From Syntrophaceae bacterium UBA1411 (lineage in GTDB: Bacteria > Desulfobacterota > Syntrophia > Syntrophales > Smithellaceae), in NCBI GenBank assembly GCA_002304995.1, contig DBPV01000145.1, forward strand, positions 11,550-18,992: a stretch of DNA of 7,443 nt, read 5' to 3'. The first letter of the stretch is position 1. Each line of letters starts with the position of its first letter. The notes under the pieces were generated by a model. The model searched no databases. It was not told the origin of the DNA and saw only the letters and a list, made by a program, of their open reading frames with translations. The translations under genes and the position numbers were made by a program. Below are positions 4,921-7,443 of the stretch, piece by piece.

Positions 4921-7443
4921 TCAGAGGGTGAACTGGTAATTCTGCTCCCGGAAGAGCCACAGGCAGGTGTCCACCACTTCCGGGTCGTACAAAATGCCCC
5001 GATGGCGGCTGATCTCGTCCAGGGCCGAACCGATGCCGAGCCCCGCCCGGTAAGGCCGGTCGGACGCCATGGCTTCCACCACGTCCGCAACCATCAGGAT
5101 CTTCGACTCGGTAAGCAGCGCGTCTCCGGTTTTTCCGTAGGGATACCCGGAGCCGTTGATCCGCTCGTGATGCTCCAGAACGATCCGCGCCACCGGCCAG
5201 GGAAATTCGATGTCCTTTAAAATGTTGAAGCCGGCTTCGGAATGGGTCTTGACGAGGCTGCACTCCAGTTCCGTGAGGCGCGTGGGCTTGCTCAGGATTT
5301 CCGACGGCACGGTAATTTTCCCCAAATCGTGAATGATGCCCGCCATGCGCAGGCCTTCGATCTGGTCGTGGGACAGGCGCATTTCCACGGCGATGACGCG
5401 GGCCAGATCGGCCACCCGGCGCTGGTGACCCGCCGTGTAGGGGTCTCTCGCCTCCACGGTCACCGCAATGGCCTGGACCGTCGCTCCCAGAGCCCGGCGG
5501 ATCTGTTCCATGCTGATCTTCCGGCTGGTGATGTCTTCCACGAATCCTTCATAAAAAAGCAGGCGTCCCTTTTCATCGCGCACGGCGCGTTTGTTGATCG
5601 ACACCCAGATCGGACTGCCGTCTTTCCGGAGATACTGTGTCTCGAACCCGGCGACCTGCCCCTCCATTTCCGCCGCCAGGAGCAGCTCGCGCCGGTCCTC
5701 CGGATCGGTGTAAATCTGTACGTCCAGATCCGTCACGGACTTCATCAGATCTTCGGGCGATTCATAATCGAGAATGGCCGCCATGGCCTGGTTTGCCGTC
5801 AGAAACCGGCCTTCGCGGGTGGACTGGAAAATACCTTCCTGGGCGTTTTCGACGATATTGCGGTATTTTTCCTCCGCCTGATGGCAGGCCAATTCCGATT
5901 TTTTCTGTTCGGTGATCCGCCAGACGGAATCCATGAGCAGCGTCAGCTGCCGGACGTCCGCTTCGTCGTAGTCGGCTTCCTTGTTGGCCACGCCGGCCAC
6001 GGCAACGATCCGGCCGTTGTTGAACACGGGAACCGTCATGTATTTATGAAGGTGGGCGTGGCCTTCGGGATAGCCCCGCTTGAGCGGATGCGGCGCCTGA
6101 AAATCGTTCACGACAATCGGACGCGCCTGCCGCACGGCCTCGCCCCATATTCCCGTCTTGTCCAGATCATAGACATTCGGCGCCCCGACAACTGTGCATT
6201 CCTTCATGACCTCTTTGGACCAGGTGTTGAGAACGAATCTCTTCTCCACATCATCGTAGAAGTAAATGTATCCGAGACGGCTGTCGGTGAGCCGGATCGC
6301 CTCGTCCAGCGCATAGTCCAGAAAATCCTGTGTGGATGTGGCCTGGTACTGTGTAATCCGCAGCAGGCTCTCCAGGCGCTGCTCGTTTTTCCGGATCATT
6401 TCCTGGGCCTTTTTACGCTCCGAGATGTCGCGCGACACCCCCTGAATGCCGACCGCCTTTCCATCGGCATCGCGGATGAAGGAAAGATTCATGGCCAGCC
6501 ATACCCTGCTCCCGTCGGCCCGGTAATACTCGACTTCAATCAACCGCGTCCGGCTCTTGTCGGCCTGCGGGTCCTGCTCCTTGTCCATTTCCTCACGGAA
6601 CAATGCGGTGAGCCGTTCCACGGATTCGGGCGGATGCTTTTCCCGCAGAGGGCGCGCCAGGTGTTTTTCCACGGATTCGCCGGTCAGCCGTTCCACGGAC
6701 GGACTCACATACGTAATATTGAGCTGCAAATCGGCGGTCCAAACAATATCCGCCATATTTTCCGTGATACGGCGGTAACGCTCCTCGCTTTCCTGCAAGG
6801 CGTTTTCCGCGTGTTTGCGTTCTGTAACATCGGTAAAAATGGCGGCAAAGCGGCCAAGCGCAGGCCGGAAGGCCGCTACTTCAAAATATTTATTCAGCGT
6901 CCGGGCGTAATTTTCGCAGAAAGCCGGTTCGCCCGTCAGGGCCACACGGCCGAAAAGCTCGATCCAGCGCGATTCGGTCCCCGGCAGAACTTCCAGCACC
7001 GTCCGTCCCAGGATTTTCTCGGCTGGAAGCCCGGTTATGCGTTCAAAAGCCGGATTGACGGCGAGAAAACGGTAATCGACGGGTTTTCCCTGAGCGTCGC
7101 AGATAAGCTCATGTACGGCGAAGCCTTCCAGCATCTCCCGGAACAGGGCCTGGTAGTCCTCCTGCATGCGGCGGATTTCCGAAAGGTCGCGGATGATCAT
7201 GCTGGTTTTTTGCCGGCCCTCTGCATCGGTGAAAATCGTCGAGGAAATTTCCGCGGCGAACTTTTCTCCATTGGCGCGGAGCATGGTGATTTCGGCCCTG
7301 GCCGTGCCGGTGCGCCCGCGTTCTTTCAGGGCATGATGAAGCCGCGGATCTGTCAGATCCACCAGACCGCTGCGCCCGACACGCTTCATTTCTTCCAGGG
7401 TCCGCCCGAACATGGCGCAGGCGGCCGGATTGGCGTCGAGGAC
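4921..7443 (-). CDS. Multi-sensor PAS/GAF protein with C-terminal HD-GYP phosphodiesterase, N-terminus cut by the window edge
   Basis: This is a predicted signalling phosphodiesterase that hydrolyses cyclic di-GMP or a related cyclic dinucleotide in response to ligands sensed by its N-terminal domains. The frame is open from the TGA at 4921 to the right edge, 840 codons. The ATG at 7413 falls inside a PAS domain (VLDANPAACAMFG spans it), so the true start is outside. Counting from that ATG as 1: PAS1 (edge to about 82, partial), PAS2 (about 86-200, ending in FTDVTERK), PAS3 (about 208-335, ending in SRDISERK), GAF (about 355-503), PAS4 (about 511-633, ending in VEDITSRK), HD-GYP (about 640-830). 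The metal-site residues expected of HD-GYP are present: Glu654, His663, His695-Asp696 (HDLGK), His724, His748-His749 and Asp777. The signature reads HHERINGSGYP (748-758), with Asn where the usual motif has Asp. No membrane segment or response-receiver domain appears in the visible part. Dinucleotide specificity and the sensed signals cannot be read from sequence. Confidence 0.95.
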   Translation of the reverse strand, partial: VLDANPAACAMFGRTLEEMKRVGRSGLVDLTDPRLHHALKERGRTGTARAEITMLRANGEKFAAEISSTIFTDAEGRQKTSMIIRDLSEIRRMQEDYQALFREMLEGFAVHELICDAQGKPVDYRFLAVNPAFERITGLPAEKILGRTVLEVLPGTESRWIELFGRVALTGEPAFCENYARTLNKYFEVAAFRPALGRFAAIFTDVTERKHAENALQESEERYRRITENMADIVWTADLQLNITYVSPSVERLTGESVEKHLARPLREKHPPESVERLTALFREEMDKEQDPQADKSRTRLIEVEYYRADGSRVWLAMNLSFIRDADGKAVGIQGVSRDISERKKAQEMIRKNEQRLESLLRITQYQATSTQDFLDYALDEAIRLTDSRLGYIYFYDDVEKRFVLNTWSKEVMKECTVVGAPNVYDLDKTGIWGEAVRQARPIVVNDFQAPHPLKRGYPEGHAHLHKYMTVPVFNNGRIVAVAGVANKEADYDEADVRQLTLLMDSVWRITEQKKSELACHQAEEKYRNIVENAQEGIFQSTREGRFLTANQAMAAILDYESPEDLMKSVTDLDVQIYTDPEDRRELLLAAEMEGQVAGFETQYLRKDGSPIWVSINKRAVRDEKGRLLFYEGFVEDITSRKISMEQIRRALGATVQAIAVTVEARDPYTAGHQRRVADLARVIAVEMRLSHDQIEGLRMAGIIHDLGKITVPSEILSKPTRLTELECSLVKTHSEAGFNILKDIEFPWPVARIVLEHHERINGSGYPYGKTGDALLTESKILMVADVVEAMASDRPYRAGLGIGSALDEISRHRGILYDPEVVDTCLWLFREQNYQFTL

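Noticed and set aside
3942..5090. 382-codon minus-strand open frame running opposite typA and into the HD-GYP region
   Set aside because: It is antisense to conserved TypA sequence and out of frame with the HD-GYP coding sequence. The composition is typical of shadow frames and it has no domain.

Overview
The window reads as ordinary chromosomal core sequence from a moderately GC-rich Gram-negative bacterium. The proteins look most like those of Desulfobacterota (the former Deltaproteobacteria, perhaps a Syntrophia- or Desulfo-type lineage). That placement is inferred from the protein style and from the hsp20-lon pairing; nothing here gives a species. All four genes have intact frames. I see no rRNA or tRNA gene, insertion sequence, CRISPR array, integrase or other sign of horizontal transfer.

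Layout: (1) 1-2779, minus strand: a two-gene stress operon, a 146-residue Hsp20 small heat-shock protein (2339-2779) followed 46 bp later by the ATP-dependent protease Lon (2292 down to the left edge). All catalytic motifs of Lon are visible, but its last few dozen residues lie outside the window. (2) 2780-3074: an AT-richer divergent intergenic region. It holds a near-consensus sigma-70 promoter for hsp20-lon, a 36-nt leader that can fold around the hsp20 ribosome binding site, a short heptamer tandem repeat, and the leader of typA. (3) 3075-4892, plus strand: TypA/BipA, a full-length ribosome-associated GTPase of 605 residues. (4) 4893-4920: a 28-bp gap between convergent genes with a weak hairpin. 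(5) 4921-7443, minus strand: a large multi-sensor protein, PAS-PAS-PAS-GAF-PAS-HD-GYP. It probably senses small ligands or redox state and degrades cyclic di-GMP or a related dinucleotide. Its N-terminus is beyond the right edge.

How it works together: Hsp20 holds unfolding proteins and Lon degrades those that cannot be rescued, so co-transcription makes physiological sense. TypA, transcribed divergently, supports ribosome assembly and translation under stress. The HD-GYP protein faces typA tail to tail and is probably an independent signalling gene. I found no clearly new biological system. The most checkable observation is the possible RNA-thermometer-like hairpin at the hsp20 start codon.
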